A DNA stretch of 64,000 bases from Chrysogorgia sp. JL179-B06. Lineage: Eukaryota; Cnidaria; Anthozoa; Scleralcyonacea; Chrysogorgiidae. Shown in pieces: positions 48,141-60,375 of the stretch; within the stretch, counting starts at the first letter, position 1, and each line of letters begins with the position of its first letter. Where the stretch lies: positions 1,228,001-1,292,000 of the forward strand of contig JAYKKM010000054.1 in NCBI GenBank assembly GCA_035772405.1, read 5' to 3'. The notes under the pieces are model-generated. The model was not told the DNA's origin, did not search any database, and was given only the letters and a program-made list of their open reading frames with translations. Both the position numbers and the translations under genes were made by a program.

Positions 48141-48796
48141 CACATTATATTGTTCCGAGAGTCACATCTATTGTTCAGTGAGTCACATCTATTGTTCGGA
48201 GAGTCACATCTATTGTTCCGTGTGTCACATCTATTGTTCAGTGAGTCACATCCATGCATTGTTCAGTGAGTCACATCTATTGTGCAGTGAGTCGCATCTA
48301 TTGTTCCATGAGTCACATCTATTGTTCAGTGGGTCACATCTATTGTTCAGTGAGTCACATCTATTGTTCAGTGAGTCACATCTGTTGTTCAGTGAGTCAC
48401 ATCTGTTGTTCAGTGAGTCACATCTATTGTTCAGTGAGTCACATCAATTGTTCAGTTATAGTCACATCTATTGTTCAGTTATAGTCACATCTATTGTTCC
48501 ATGAGTCACATCTATTGTTCAGCGGTGAGTCACATATATTGTTAATTAGTGAGTCACACCTATTGTTTAGTTAGTCACATCTATTGTTTAGTCAGTCACA
48601 TCTATTGTTCAGCAAGTCAAATCTATTGTTCCGTGAGTCACATCAATTGTTCGGTGAGTCACATTTATTCTTCCGTGAATCACATCTATAGTTCCGTGAG
48701 TCACATCTATAGTTCAGTGAGTCACATCTATTGTTCAGTGAGTCACATCTATTGTTCAGTGAGTAACATCTATTGTTCCATGAGTCACATCTGTTC
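48141..48796. repeat. 21-bp AP-1/Sox satellite, second block, ~31 units
   Basis: Same unit and variants as 42160-45734, somewhat more diverged. One more unit (CATCTGTTGTTCCGTGAGTC) stands alone at 49436-49458, after another insertion. Confidence 0.95.
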
Positions 48797-49435
48797 AGTG
48801 GCGTAGCCAGGAAGCAGATGTCATGTGGGCACAACATGGGCACAGGTCTCAACATTCTCTGGTGGGTTTTTTGTTATTACAGTCACAGGGCTGTAAGCCA
48901 CCAATTTTGAAGTATGTCCGGTTGGTAGTGGCAGTTCAGAGTGCCAAACATGCGAGAAACCTCTAGGGTGTGAACATGCTCCCCCGGAAATTTTTTTGGT
49001 TTTTTAAGCCACGGAAATTCTATTTCCTGCATTTTGGGGGCAGGTTTAACAACAAAAGAGATAAAATAAAAACCAGTGAAAAACAACGACAACTGCCTTG
49101 CTGCCATTGCGCTTCAACATTTTACTCATCAGCGCCCACTGAGACATGCTTTAGCGGTAACAGTCAAAAACATTGGTGGAAACCACTGATGTCTGATGGC
49201 ACTCGATGAATTTCAATTTTCACGCGAAACCCGTCATTTTTAGGGAAATATTTAACGTTTGTGTGGGAATTAAACTTTGTCTTTTTGTAAACAGTAAACT
49301 TATACATAATCTTCCTAGTGGCTATACTCTATACTTTAATTACTTTGCCTACCGAGCTGAGCTAGATCTGTCTGCAATATTTCACCCGGGCACACGCAGG
49401 TTTCACCCGGGCACAGGCCCGGGTAGGCCCGGGTG
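48797..49435. mobile_element. Insertion in the satellite, hAT-like left end
   Basis: Begins CAGTGGCGTAGCCAGGAA, a start typical of hAT elements, and lies between satellite units. The matching right end is not found; the right side has CACCCGGGCACA / GCCCGGGTAGGCCCGGGTG hairpins. Probably truncated or rearranged. Confidence 0.5.
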
Positions 49436-49459
49436 CATCTGTTGTTCCGTGAGTCATTG

Positions 49460-50380
49460 TCAGACCGCTCGGTGCTAGTTACTCCCGGCCGTCCCTGGAA
49501 TGATGGCGGGATACCTAGTGCGATGGGATAGATAGACCTTTTGCTAAAGGAGGGTACAATAAACCTATCCTCTGGTGGCCCCATAGGGATGATGTCCTTG
49601 ATATTCGTACACTCGATTTGGATAAATTACTTGAAATTATTAAATAATCAATTCTCTTTATCCTGCATTACTAAATTTGAATTATTTTACTCTACATTAG
49701 AATTAGATGTTTTCATCTTCGTTGCATTTGAGCCTTTGAGAGATGGTTTCATTTTTACAGATATATGACGCTAAGCCCATCGATATATAGCTGCCATCAT
49801 TATTCTCATCCATGGATTCGGATTGCTTATTTCCCCTATATCCTTTCAACTTTTCTTATTGTTTTCCTTTATTTGTTTTTTTCTCATAGCGATAAACAGA
49901 TGTCATATATCGTAAAAGCTCACTTTTTCTAAAAGATCGCTTACTGTGGAAAAATAGGTACACAATGCGTACATGTGTCTGCTGACGCTTGGACGCAGGC
50001 ACTATTATGGGTGCGATCTGGTTTGAACCATCCTTTGGGGTTTGAAAGTCTTAATAACAATGGCACACATTGAAGCACAACATTTGTTTAAACCGATCTA
50101 CCATTCATCTTCATTCCCACAATTCATCCTTTTCAGATATGGTAGATAAAATTCACTCAGATAAAACCTAATCAGCAAATATCATACACTGACATAAAAT
50201 AGTATCAATATTGCATTCCAAAATTTCCCGTTTAGACAACTTGAAACCATTTTGCTCTATACCTCAATTGTTGGGAAATACCCATAGCTTTAGGTAATTT
50301 AGCAAATAGAGAGCTTTGAATATTTCAGTGAATGATATACGAGCACAAAGGCGTGATTCAATATTCATAATGGCAGCACG
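49460..50380. other. Intergenic, nothing recognised
   Basis: No supported gene. AAAATAGGTACACAATGCGT at about 49952 resembles 41838 (AAAATAGGTACACAGAGCGT), a faint dispersed repeat. Confidence 0.5.
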
Positions 50381-50700
50381 ATGGCGCGCATTTGGAATCG
50401 GTCGGTAGGATCTTTGATGGTCGGTAGCATCTTTGGACTTTTCTACGCTACTAACCTTAACCGTAACCTATTAAAAGGAAAAAAAGGAAAATAAAAATTT
50501 AAAAAAATGGAAAATTCATACTCACCCAACACTCTAACCCCGACCTCACAAGTAAAAATCAATGACCACTCAGCTATGCAAGCAAACTTGAAACATTGTT
50601 AATAATCAATATTTATGTAATCCCATTGTAAGTGAACCATATACATAATAAAAAGATGCTACCGACCGTCTACGGATTCCAAATTAGCCACGACGGCTTG
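50380..50700. mobile_element. Foldback element
   Basis: TTTGGAATCGGTCGGTAGGA and GGTCGGTAGCATCTTT at the left are inverted at 50653-50690 (AAGATGCTACCGACCGTCTA then CGGATTCCAAA). Confidence 0.65.
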
Positions 50701-51269
50701 ATTCACTTTGTTTGTTTGATCTGTGACTGAAATATAGGTAAGTGCAAACACAATGGCCCAGTATTCCTATATTATTCTTTTACATGATCACACACACACG
50801 TAAATAGCGCCTGACCAAAATGTCGGTAGGTCCAGCGCGTCAGTGTAAAACACAATGGTATATTATGTGAAATCTACACGTATACCTGACCAAAATGTTA
50901 GTCTGTGTAAACATAATGGTTCCGATAAACCACAAATGTAGTTCAATACCTATAGTTGACGAAGAAGCGAAGGAAGCAGCGTAGTCTTTATCGCTTTCAG
51001 TTTCACTCGCAAAACCTGCGTGTTACAATGAATAGTATACGGGTGTTATATATATATACGTGCAATTGATGCACGCCAAGTAAGGGAGTGGATCAGTGGA
51101 CGGCTGGGGGTTTGGGATGGGAAGTATTTTGCCGGGGGTTAGGGTTAGGATCTTTGTTGTGTTGGGGTTGGGTTCTAGAGCGATTCAGAGCGATTTGTAA
51201 ATTAAGGATAAAAATTAATTTTAGTTAATTTAAGGAAGAGACCCAGTAATCTCGCATCCAGTGGGCTGG

Positions 51270-51350
51270 TACGAGGGCAATGTATTTGCTCGTCAATGCA
51301 ATGTATTTGCTCGTCAATGCAATCTATTTTTTCGTCAATACCTTGTATTT
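51270..51350. repeat. 20-bp tandem repeat, about four copies
   Basis: GCAATGTATTTGCTCGTCAA repeated, the last copies mutated. A second short array with CCTCAACGGGCGAGTTATA units lies at 51722-51810. Confidence 0.85.
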
Positions 51351-51849
51351 GTTTGTAGGCCACTTCCTTATATATAGAATACGTACTAGAGGTACATATG
51401 GACCATTTTCACTGGAAAGTTCACGCGGAAGTAAAACGAGTATGGCCCAATCCAATCCTTGCTCTGCTATTAGGAACGTGAGTTTCTGGGTTGGTAACTA
51501 GATTTTTATGGTGAAATGTATTCTCTTGGATAAATCATATACAGTAGGTCCTCGGTATAATAATAATATCAATATCGGCATTGTATTCCAAATAATACCT
51601 TCGAGATGAGAGTTAATATCCTCTTTGGTTTTTACAATGCTATTTTGGGCACCAATTCGAGTTGTGTATTACTCCCATTTCAAATTATTCGTGTTTATAC
51701 AGTAGCTGTGTAGTTGTAGATTGCCTCAACGGACGAGTTATAGTTTGCCTGAATAGGCGAGTTGTAAGTTTCCTCAACGGGCGAGTTATATTTTTGCCTC
51801 AATGTGCGAAGTTCACAATGGCTTCGTTTAATTCCACACAAATAAGTAT

Positions 51850-52560
51850 ATAATCGAACTCTTAATCAGCGCGAACACAATGGCTCCTGTGAGAACAAAA
51901 TAGTCACTGTCACTACAAAATTGAAGTCAATACTGGCAATGAAGTAAAGTTTACGTATAACACTTATAGAGCTGTTCAATTCAACCTGTCCAACTAGTGT
52001 GTATAGATTGATAATTGTAAATGATAATTTAGATGTTTGAATTTGGACTTGAATAGTCAGTGAAGAATTGTGATGACCAGTCTGGTTGCCTTATGGAAAT
52101 TGTTAATTAAATCATGAAACGGTGAAAGTATAATATACAATATGCAATCAAATTAATCAATTAATATATTGGATGAATTGATACCATAATATGACACTGA
52201 ATGTTTTCATGATTAACAATTTCCATCCGATGTACAATGATCACTAATATATATATATTAATTGATTAATTTGATTGCATATTGTATAATATTATACTTT
52301 CACCGTTTCATGATTTAATTAATTTTTCCTATAAGAAAGGGGGTCTTAATAGAGAAATTACAGTAGTTGGTAAACATTACACACAACAGCGCAACAGAAC
52401 ATAGGTAGATATCACACAGTAGAACAGATAGGGCCGGAAAAATCCGTCAGAACGCAGATGTATTATCTCGCGGACTATATAATAACGCCTGAAACTAGTG
52501 ATCAGACATATAATATCTGTTGCGCAGTAACATCACCACCGCGACACTCCGTCTGATAAT
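51850..52560. repeat. AT-rich region with an inverted repeat
   Basis: 52104-52175 (AATTAAATCATGAAACGGTG then AAAGTATAATATACAATATG) is inverted at 52255-52325; loop about 80 bp. No gene. Confidence 0.75.
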
Positions 52561-52569
52561 CACATATAT

Positions 52570-53275
52570 CTGGGAGTAATCCTTGACCATCATCTGAATA
52601 TGTCTGGTCACGTGAATAGCCTATACATGCAAGTCAGCATCCTTTCAAATCAAACGTATTGGTCAGGTTCGCAAGTATCTCAATCAAGCATGCGCTGAAA
52701 TGCTTGTTCATGCTTTTGTTACATCTAGATTGATCATTGTAATAGCCTCCTGTTTGGCCTTCCAGTTAAGGAAATCTACAAGCTCCAGCGAATTCAAAAT
52801 TCAGCTGCAGACTCGTGACTAAAACAAGGAAGTTCGATCACATCTAACCTGTTCTCTATAAACTTCACTGGCTCCCAATCCAAAAGAGAATTATTTTTAA
52901 AGTCTTATTGACTTTTAAAGTTGTTAATGCCAATGGTCTTGCACCTACTTATCTTTCTGACTTATTGGTCATGAAGAAACCCTTACGCCACTTGCGATCT
53001 AATTTTAATGATAAGAAGCGTCTTGAAATCCCTCGGTACAGTACAGAGACCCTATATAGACTTTGGAATGCGCTACCATCGGAATTACGAGACATTACAA
53101 ATATAGATACTTTCAAGAGGAACTTGATGACTTTTCTTTTTAACAATATCATCTAATTTGAATAACATTTTATATTAATAGCTGTAACTTACTGTTAGAA
53201 TGTAACATATCTTGTTATGATGTAAGAGCATTGAGAATGCGCTAGAAATAAATTATTATTATTATTATTATTATA
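52570..53275 (+). mobile_element. CR1/L2-like LINE 3' end, degraded
   Basis: Fragments of the ORF2 C-terminus: an AFVTSRL-like stretch at about 52700, then ANGLAPTYLSDLLVMKKPLR and LWNALPSELRDITNIDTFKR (52908-53156). Tail GAATGCGCTAGAAATAAATT then (ATT)n. Third tail of this group in the window. Confidence 0.85.
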
Positions 53276-53513
53276 TTGTATGTTAATCCTCATAAAGTTT
53301 GGCAAGCGATCTGTAGCCGTATTAAGATGTTTCCTATTTCTTATCTAATTACCTAACCAGCTCCATATTCCAGCGCGCTAATATTCTTCCGTTATACTAA
53401 GGCTCCATACTGGAGAGCCACTTAAGCGCACTGACAATACTGTTGTCTGTAACGATCTTAAAATGCTATCCTAAATAGATATAAACGAAAATGTTCAGTT
53501 CCGTAGTGAATTG

Positions 53514-53760
53514 CTAAGGCTTCCTCTTCGTAGTAGCATATTTACGTTCGCGATCTGATAGTGCTCTGGATGTATAAACCACCACTAGTTCGACACCGTG
53601 GTCATCTTCCTGAGATAACAAACCTACATCGGAGGTGTCCGTAGAGCGCGTAAACATACGATAAAACTTAGTGTAAGCAAGAATCGGCGCAGTGTATAGT
53701 AGATTCTTTAGCAGCACGAATGATCTCTCGCATTCGTTCTCTATCAATAAAGTTAATTTG
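53514..53760 (-). mobile_element. Ty3/gypsy pol fragment (RT-RNase H junction)
   Basis: The minus strand reads CERSFVLLKNLLYTAPILAY, then FTRSTDTSDVGLLSQEDDHG and VVYTSRALSDRERKYATTKR. This matches gypsy RT end to RNase H start (STDASDxGLGAVLSQ... YASRxLSxAExxYATT). Only about 77 codons remain. Confidence 0.88.
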
Positions 53761-54014
53761 AATTTTTAAGCGTTTGTATATCTTTTGGTGTGTTCACTAG
53801 CATCGGATTCGCCTACATAGACGCTAAATATGGTTTCGTCCGTCCACACAACAACGCATCGTTTTCGAAAGTCTCCACTTTCAAAGGCGTTTTTGAAAGT
53901 CTCCGTTTTCGGTAAAAAGAAGGACTACGACTTTCGAAAACACTGACTCGGCGTTTACTTGTGAACGGAAGGCGAAAACGAAATAAAAAGTCTCTGTTTT
54001 CCCATGAAAACGCA

Positions 54015-54110
54015 TACCGTATTTCCTCTAATAAACGCCCCTGGCGTTTATTAAAATTTGAAACAGTTTGATGCGGCGTTTATTAGAGGGGGGCGTTTAT
54101 TAAACAATAT
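54015..54110. repeat. CTCTAATAAACGCC inverted repeat
   Basis: CCTCTAATAAACGCCCC and GGCGTTTATTAGAGGGG form inverted copies, with a further TCTAATAAACGCCGC at 54338. Confidence 0.7.
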
Positions 54111-54424
54111 GTTCTTTTTTCTTTCGCAGCTCTTTTTTCGTTTTTACTTTTATTATTATTTTACTTTATTTAACCGCTTTACAATGGCTATAGTTTACAT
54201 CACTTCGACAATGAAGCCAGTCCGAACGTCTGTGGAAGAAGAATTTAAAATGATTCCTTGTTTGGTTCCATTGTTGCCACGTAAAAATAAATAAATCTGT
54301 CAATTTTAGCATCCTTTTTCTTGCACTTTCTGTATTTTTTCTAATAAACGCCGCATAGGCCGTGGACTGAGGACCTCTATCTTTCACTTTCGCTGCACTG
54401 CCTACAAAACGATTTTCGCTGCAC

Positions 54425-55485
54425 ACATCTTGAAACTAATGATTTCTTTCATAAAGTCATAGAGTAACATGCCAATTCAAAGAATCAATGTGGCCCCATG
54501 TGATAAGTGTGCACAAGAAGGAGAAATCGACGTTATTCTGGCGATGACGTCATCAATAGTTAGAAAAAAAATTTTTTTGGAATTTTTTTTTGGAATGCCA
54601 ATGGTCTTGCACCTACTTATCTTTCTGACTTATTGGTCATGAAGAAACCCTTACGCCACTTGCGATCTAATTTTAATGATAAGAAGCGTCTTGAAATCCC
54701 TCGGTATGCGCTACCATTGGAATTACGAGACATTACAAATATAGATACTTTCAAGAGGAACTTGATGACTTTTCTTTTTAACAATATCATCTAATTTGAA
54801 TAACATTTTATATTAATAGCTGTAACTTAACAACAGCTTAACTTAACAACAAAAATTTGACAACACCATCAGATAGACCTACATTAGAGGACAAAAAAAC
54901 TCTATTATGCTGATTACTTTCAGTCACTCGTTACTGAAATATCACTGACCAAAATTTTAAAAAATGATGAGTCAGCATTTTAAAGCATTTTTGTCTACTT
55001 TGTATCTCTAAGTAGTTAGTTGGAACTCGTTTTTGTTTTTGCTAGTAAAGCTTCTGTTGAGAGACTGTATCCAGGAGAAGAGCTTAAAATATTTCTATCG
55101 CATTAGTACCTTAAATTGGGCACTCCAAAAATAAAAATGAGTTCCAACTAACTACTTAGAGATACAAAATGCTTTAAAATGCTGACTCATCATTTTTTTA
55201 AACTTTGGTCAGCGATATTTCAGTAATGAGTGACTGAATGTAATCAGCATAATAGAGTTTTTTGTCCTCTAATATAGGTCTATCTAATGGTATTGTCAAA
55301 TTTTGGAATTTCCAAAATTTTTGTTTTTCCTAACTATTGATGACGTCATCGCCAGAATAACGTCGATTTCTCCAATTCTTGTGCACACTTATAACATGGG
55401 GCCACCTTGATTGTTTGAATTGGCATGTTCCTCTATGATTTTATGAAAGAAATCATTAGTTTCAAGATGTGTGCAGCGAAAATCG
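54425..55485. mobile_element. Foldback element with a captured LINE tail
   Basis: Left arm 54425-55030 and right arm 55125-55485 pair over TAATGATTTCTTTCATAAAG, GACGTTATTCTGGCGATGAC, CATCAGATAGACCTA and AGTAGTTAGTTGGAACTC. Left-arm pairing is interrupted only by 54595-54832, a copy of LINE sequence. Confidence 0.85.
54595..54832 (+). mobile_element. Copy of the LINE segment 52929-53191
   Basis: Nearly identical to 52929-53191 (starts GCCAATGGTCTTGCACCTAC) with about 30 bp deleted where the other copy has CAGTACAGAGACCCTATATA. It lacks the (TTA)n tail, so it does not look like normal target-primed insertion. Confidence 0.9.
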
Positions 55486-56590
55486 TTTTCTAGGCGTCCG
55501 CTGTACTATATGGATCCTAACATAACGTACCTGTTATTCACAATTGTGACTGCTGAGCATAAGTATTTCATCATTTTCATGTTCAGCTTAATGATTTAAC
55601 AAGACACCCGCTAGGTGTTAACTTGGGCTACATATGGGGAGCAGGTGCCGGCAGTGTGGGATACAGAATCTAAAATGAAAAATATGGTACCAGACACAGT
55701 TCTAAAATGCAGTGCCTTTGATATTCATCTTGCAAGTATTACTATATATTAATTAATAATTGAACGAACCAACGAAATATTAAACAGTCAGAATATTTAT
55801 AAAGCTGTCTGCCATATTCACAGGTTCCCCAGGCTCTGGCTCTGTTTATGGAGAGTAAACAATCACAAATATATAAACAAAAAAATATTGCCGTATTTTA
55901 GCTTAAAATCGATAAAATAAACTTACTTTTGACAGTACATCTATTGTATTATGTTTCTTCAATGATTTAATAAAAAAAATGCACGGGAAACTGTGCCATA
56001 TTTCGTCATTTCGGGCACAAAAGAGCGACCGTCAAAAATGTCGCGTCAAAAATATACCACTGATTTTGAACGAACAAACGAACCCACACGCAGAATATAA
56101 AGCGTTGCAAAGGCACCCCAATAATCCCACAAAATGTCCTATTTACACCAAATATTTGATCTATCATTAACCCCCAAACTGACCTTAACTGTAACTGTTT
56201 GTTTGGTGTAAATAGGACATGGGATGATAACCCAAAATAACAGTATTTAACAAAACTATCACATTTATATTTTGGGTTCAGCCTTGCCTAAACTGCCAAT
56301 GCATGCAAATGCTGAAAATATGAAGTGTTTTCTATGTTAACCGCAGTGTTAGGTTATTTCTGAGCAGTACTGTAGTTTACAATTTGACGGCATGTTGACC
56401 CTTTTTATCTGGTTGATTTTTTATTAAAGTTGCATGGTTGCAGACCAGACTGTTTTGAAATTGCTTGGATTCTTAATGAGTGTCTAATTATATACCGTAT
56501 ACAGTAGTTTATTTAACACTGAGGTTTAACTTGCATAATTTTGCTGTGTCATTGACCAATTATATACAGTCAACTCAATGGTATAATGTC
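55486..56590. other. Intergenic; small foldback at 56128-56226
   Basis: AAAATGTCCTATTTACACCAA and TTTGGTGTAAATAGGACATG are inverted around ~50 bp. The repeat end at 55598-55645 matches 38895-38945 inverted. No gene. Confidence 0.6.
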
Positions 56591-57115
56591 ATTTAATACC
56601 AGAGTAATAAATTGGTGATTGGCAGGACCAACTTGTACAATTCCAACTGTGCAATTGGTTGTAGAGGTTCTTGGACTGCACTTCAGACAGGGGTGTTATT
56701 AGCATCCGGTCTTTCATAAATATCAAATAATTATGTTGATGTTAATATGAAGTCATTTGATACCAAAGGGACAACTATGTGGTTGTAGAGGCTCAGCTTC
56801 ACTTCAGACATCATTGTCATTAGAGATTGGTCTTTCATAACATAATATCAGCTACATAATAATTTATGTTGATGTTATGAAGTCATTTGCGACCAGAGGA
56901 AATTGGTGGTTGATGGTTTAATAGACGAACTTGTACAACTCCAACAATGCTGTAAGTGTTGTAGACTGATACCAGTGTAATTAGAGTTTGGTTTTTCAGA
57001 AATATCAGATATGTTAATGATGTGAAGTCAATCCAGACTAGAGGAACATATTATTGGTGGTTGATGATTTAATAAGACCAGCTTGCACAACTCCAACTAT
57101 AATAATGTTCACATC
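56590..57115. repeat. Diverged tandem repeat, ~150-bp unit, 3-4 copies
   Basis: Elements ATTGGTGGTTGATGGTTTAA, CTTGTACAACTCCAAC and TATGTTGATGTTATGAAGTC recur in the same order three to four times. Confidence 0.7.
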
Positions 57116-58139
57116 AAATTATTATCAAGTGAAACAGGGTCATCCGATGGCATGTTGATGTTTCCTGATTTATTAGGGAAAATATTATGTGACTGTACAC
57201 TTGGTATATATATGAAACAAGAAAATGTTGAATAGCATCGACTTTATTTTGTATGACACTGCAATAAATAAACAATACAGACAATAAAATGTATTACAAA
57301 TATTACAGTTAGAGGAGTTACCTTTATAGTACATGTATAAACGTTTTTCCATTCAGCGTTCATATTCACTTCATTATTAAGTTCATTTATCACTTCATCA
57401 ATGTTCTTCATTCTTCCATTTACAGCAATTGAGCAACATTATTTCAGTACAATTCAGCAACAAATTTAAACAGTTTGATCGATTCAATAAAACATGTAAA
57501 CATAGATTTGATCGAGTACACATCAGCTGCGATTGTAAGTAGTATGAGCGTGTTTATGAGTAAGATACTTGCCAGCCAAATTCCTTATCAATCTTTAATA
57601 TCACAAATTTGGCAATTTGCTAGAGTCTTTAAATTGATCAAGCGTGGTATATATGAACACACGCGTCGTGTCTTTTATGGTCAGCGCTCATTTTTGAAAT
57701 TTAGTTGCATTTTGTTGACCGGAAAAATAAAGAATTGCTACCCAGATCACAGAATTACGGTGGCCCACAAGTGCAAATCAATTTACTTTTATTCAAATCA
57801 AATCTTTTTAATAAAAAACAAAACTTTCTTTTTCAAAACAAATTACTTTTTTCAAAAACAAATTTCTTTCTTTTGAAACACATTTTCTCTTTTCCGCTTG
57901 GTCCTGAGAGAAAGAGTATTGTTTCGAAAGAAAGTAATTTGTTTGGGAAAAAAGAATTTTGTTTTTGCGTAATGATATCATTTCGAATCAAAACTCTTTC
58001 TTTCAAAACAAAATTCTTTCTTTCAAATCAAAACTCATTCTTTCAAATCAAAACTCATTCTTTCAAATCAAAACTCTTTCAAAACAAAACTTTCTTTCTT
58101 TCAATAAAACCCGACCATTTTGGAAGGGCCTGGAGCACA

Positions 58140-58590
58140 ATGGCGTCCACTTCGTCAACTATGTACTGTGGGACATGCGGACGAGGTAGGAAAGCAGACA
58201 TATTGCGCTTTTTGTGGTCGTTGTCTACATCAGAAGGCCTTAACTGTAGCTCAGTTAAATCACTGGCTGGCAGTGCAGATGCACGAGTCGATAACACGAA
58301 TGTTCACACGAGTGCCAAAAATATGCAGCCAACAACGCGAGCAACAATATCGTTGGAAGCTTTCAAAGCTCGTAATGAAGCTAAAAGAAGTGCGCATTTT
58401 AGGTCGTCGAAGACAGGAAAACACGCAGAAAAGGATGTTACCATTCGCATTGGACTTTTCCAATATGATCCGCAGCTAAATGTATTAAAACCCCAGTGGG
58501 GTAAGAACCTTCCGTTGTTGGTTGATCGTATAGTACTTGTCGTGCCGAGGCAGTACGCACCTATCGGAACGATGCATGTGATTGGTTGAA
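58140..58590 (+). pseudogene. Second transposon gene, zinc-ribbon N-terminus, frameshifted
   Basis: Starts at the inner TIR edge (ATGGCG at 58140, or the Met of MYCGTCG at 58161). A C-x2-C pair (YCGTCG) is followed, after a +1 shift, by a second (YCAFCGRCL), giving a four-Cys zinc ribbon with 8-9 residues between pairs. After a second frameshift comes ISLEAFKARNEAKRSAHFRS, then DVTIRIGLFQYDPQLNVLKP then QWGKNLPLLV, a block resembling uncharacterised multi-copy invertebrate proteins (xVxIxIGLMxxxxxxLKPxRGKxLP). It then loses its frame. Function unknown; the rest of the gene may have been replaced by the minisatellite. Confidence 0.6.
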
Positions 58591-58751
58591 ATAAATTGCC
58601 ATTGTTCTTTTGCAATATTTTCTCGCTGAGCTATGTAAGGACGATCGTGATTAGCCAAGTCCGTAATTCATTGTTTAACTTCGTTTTACATCAGTGATTC
58701 TACTGATTTATTAAATTATTAGTGGTTATGGCAATTTCGGCATAGAGATTG

Positions 58752-60375
58752 TTGAGTTTCGAAGAGGAAGTCGTAGAGGTTGTGGAGGGCGTAGAGGTTG
58801 TGGGGGTCGTAGAGGTTGTAGAAGTCGTAGAGGTTGTGGAGGTTGTGAGCGTCGTAGAGGTTGCGGGGGTCGTGGAGGTCGTAGAGGTTGTAGAAGTCGT
58901 AGAGGTTGTAGAAGTCGTAGAGGTTGTGGAGGTTGTGGGGGTCGTAGAGGTTGTAGAAGTCGTAGAGGTTGTAGAAGTCGTAGAGGTTGTGGAGGTTGTG
59001 GGGGTCGTAGAGGTTGTGAGAGGTCGTAGAGGTTGTGAGAGTCGTAGAGGTTGTAGAGGTCGTGAGTGGTCGTAGAGGTTGTGAGCGTCGTAGAGGTTGT
59101 GGAGGTTGTAGAGGTTGTGGGGGTCGTAGAGGTTGTGAGAGGTCGTAGAGGTTGTGAGAGTCGTAGAGGTTGTAGAGGTCGTGAGTGGTTGTAGAGGTCG
59201 TGAGTGGTCGTAGAGGTTGTGGGGGTCGTAGAGGTTGTGAGAGGTCGTAGAGGTTGTGAGAGTCGTAGAGGTTGTAGAGGTCGTGAGTGGTTGTAGAGGT
59301 CGTGAGTGGTCGTAGAGGTCGTGAGTGGTCGTAGAGGGTGTGGGGGTCGTAGAGGTTGTGAGCGTCGTAGAGGTTGTGGGGGTCGTGGAGGTTGTGAGCG
59401 TCGTAGAGGTTGTGGAGGTTGCGGGGGTCGTGGAGGTTGTGAGCGTCGTAGAGGTTGTGAGCGTCGTAGAGGTTGTAGAGGTCGTGAGTGGTCGTAGAGG
59501 TCGTGAGTGGTCGTAGAGGTTGTAGAGGTCGTGAGTGGTCGTAGAGGTCGTGATCGGTGGTCGTGGAGGTTGTGAGCGTCGTAGAGGTTGTAGAAGTCGT
59601 AGAGGTTGCGGGGGTCGTGGAGGTTGTGAGCGTCGTAGAGGTTGTAGAAGTCGTAGAGGTTGTGGGGGTCGTGGAGGTTGTGAGCGTCGTAGAGGTTGTA
59701 GAAGTCGTAGAGGTTGTGGGGGTCGTGGAGGTTGTGAGCGTCGTAGAGGTCGTGAGTGGTCGTAGAGGTCGTGAGTGGTCGTAGAGGTTGTGAGCGTCGT
59801 AGAGGTTGTAGAGGTCGTGAGTGGTCGTAGAGGTCGTGAGTGGTCGTAGAGGTTGTGAGCGTCGTAGAGGTTGTAGAGGTCGTGAGTGGTCGTAGAGGTT
59901 GTAGAGGTCGTTAGTGGTCGTAGAGGTCGTGAGTGGTCGTAGAGGTTGTGAGCGTCGTAGAGGTTGTAGAGGTCGTGAGTGGTCGTAGATGTCGTGAGTG
60001 GTCGTAGAGGTTGTGAGCGTCGTAGAGGTTGTAGAGGTCGTGAGTGGTCGTAGAGGTTGTGAGCGTCGTAGAGGTTGTAGAAGTCGTGAGTGGTCGTAGA
60101 GGTCGTGAGTGGTCGTAGAGGTTGTGAGCGTCGTAGAGGTTGTAGAGGTCGTGAGTGGTCGTAGAGGTCGTGAGTGGTCGTAGAGGTTGTGAGCGTCGTA
60201 GAGGTTGTGGGGGTTGTGAGCGTCGTAAAGGTTGTGGAGGTCGTAGAGGTTGGGTTGTAGAGGTTGTGGGGGTCGTAGAGGTTGTGAGAGGTTGTAGAAG
60301 TCGTAGAAGTTGTGGAAGTCGTAGAGCTTGTGGGGTCGTAAAGGTTGTGAGGGTCGGAAGTGGAGAAAATGCCCT
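58752..60375. repeat. GT-rich 18-bp/9-bp minisatellite inside the transposon
   Basis: Built on GTCGTAGAGGTTGTGAGC and GTCGTAGAGGTTGTAGAA units with GTCGTGAGTG variants; about 1.6 kb, strongly strand-biased (G+T on plus). Several frames stay open (Val-Glu-Val-Val repeats on plus, Thr-Thr-Ser-Thr on minus) with no gene character. Larger blocks (e.g. 59540-59760) recur. Confidence 0.95.
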
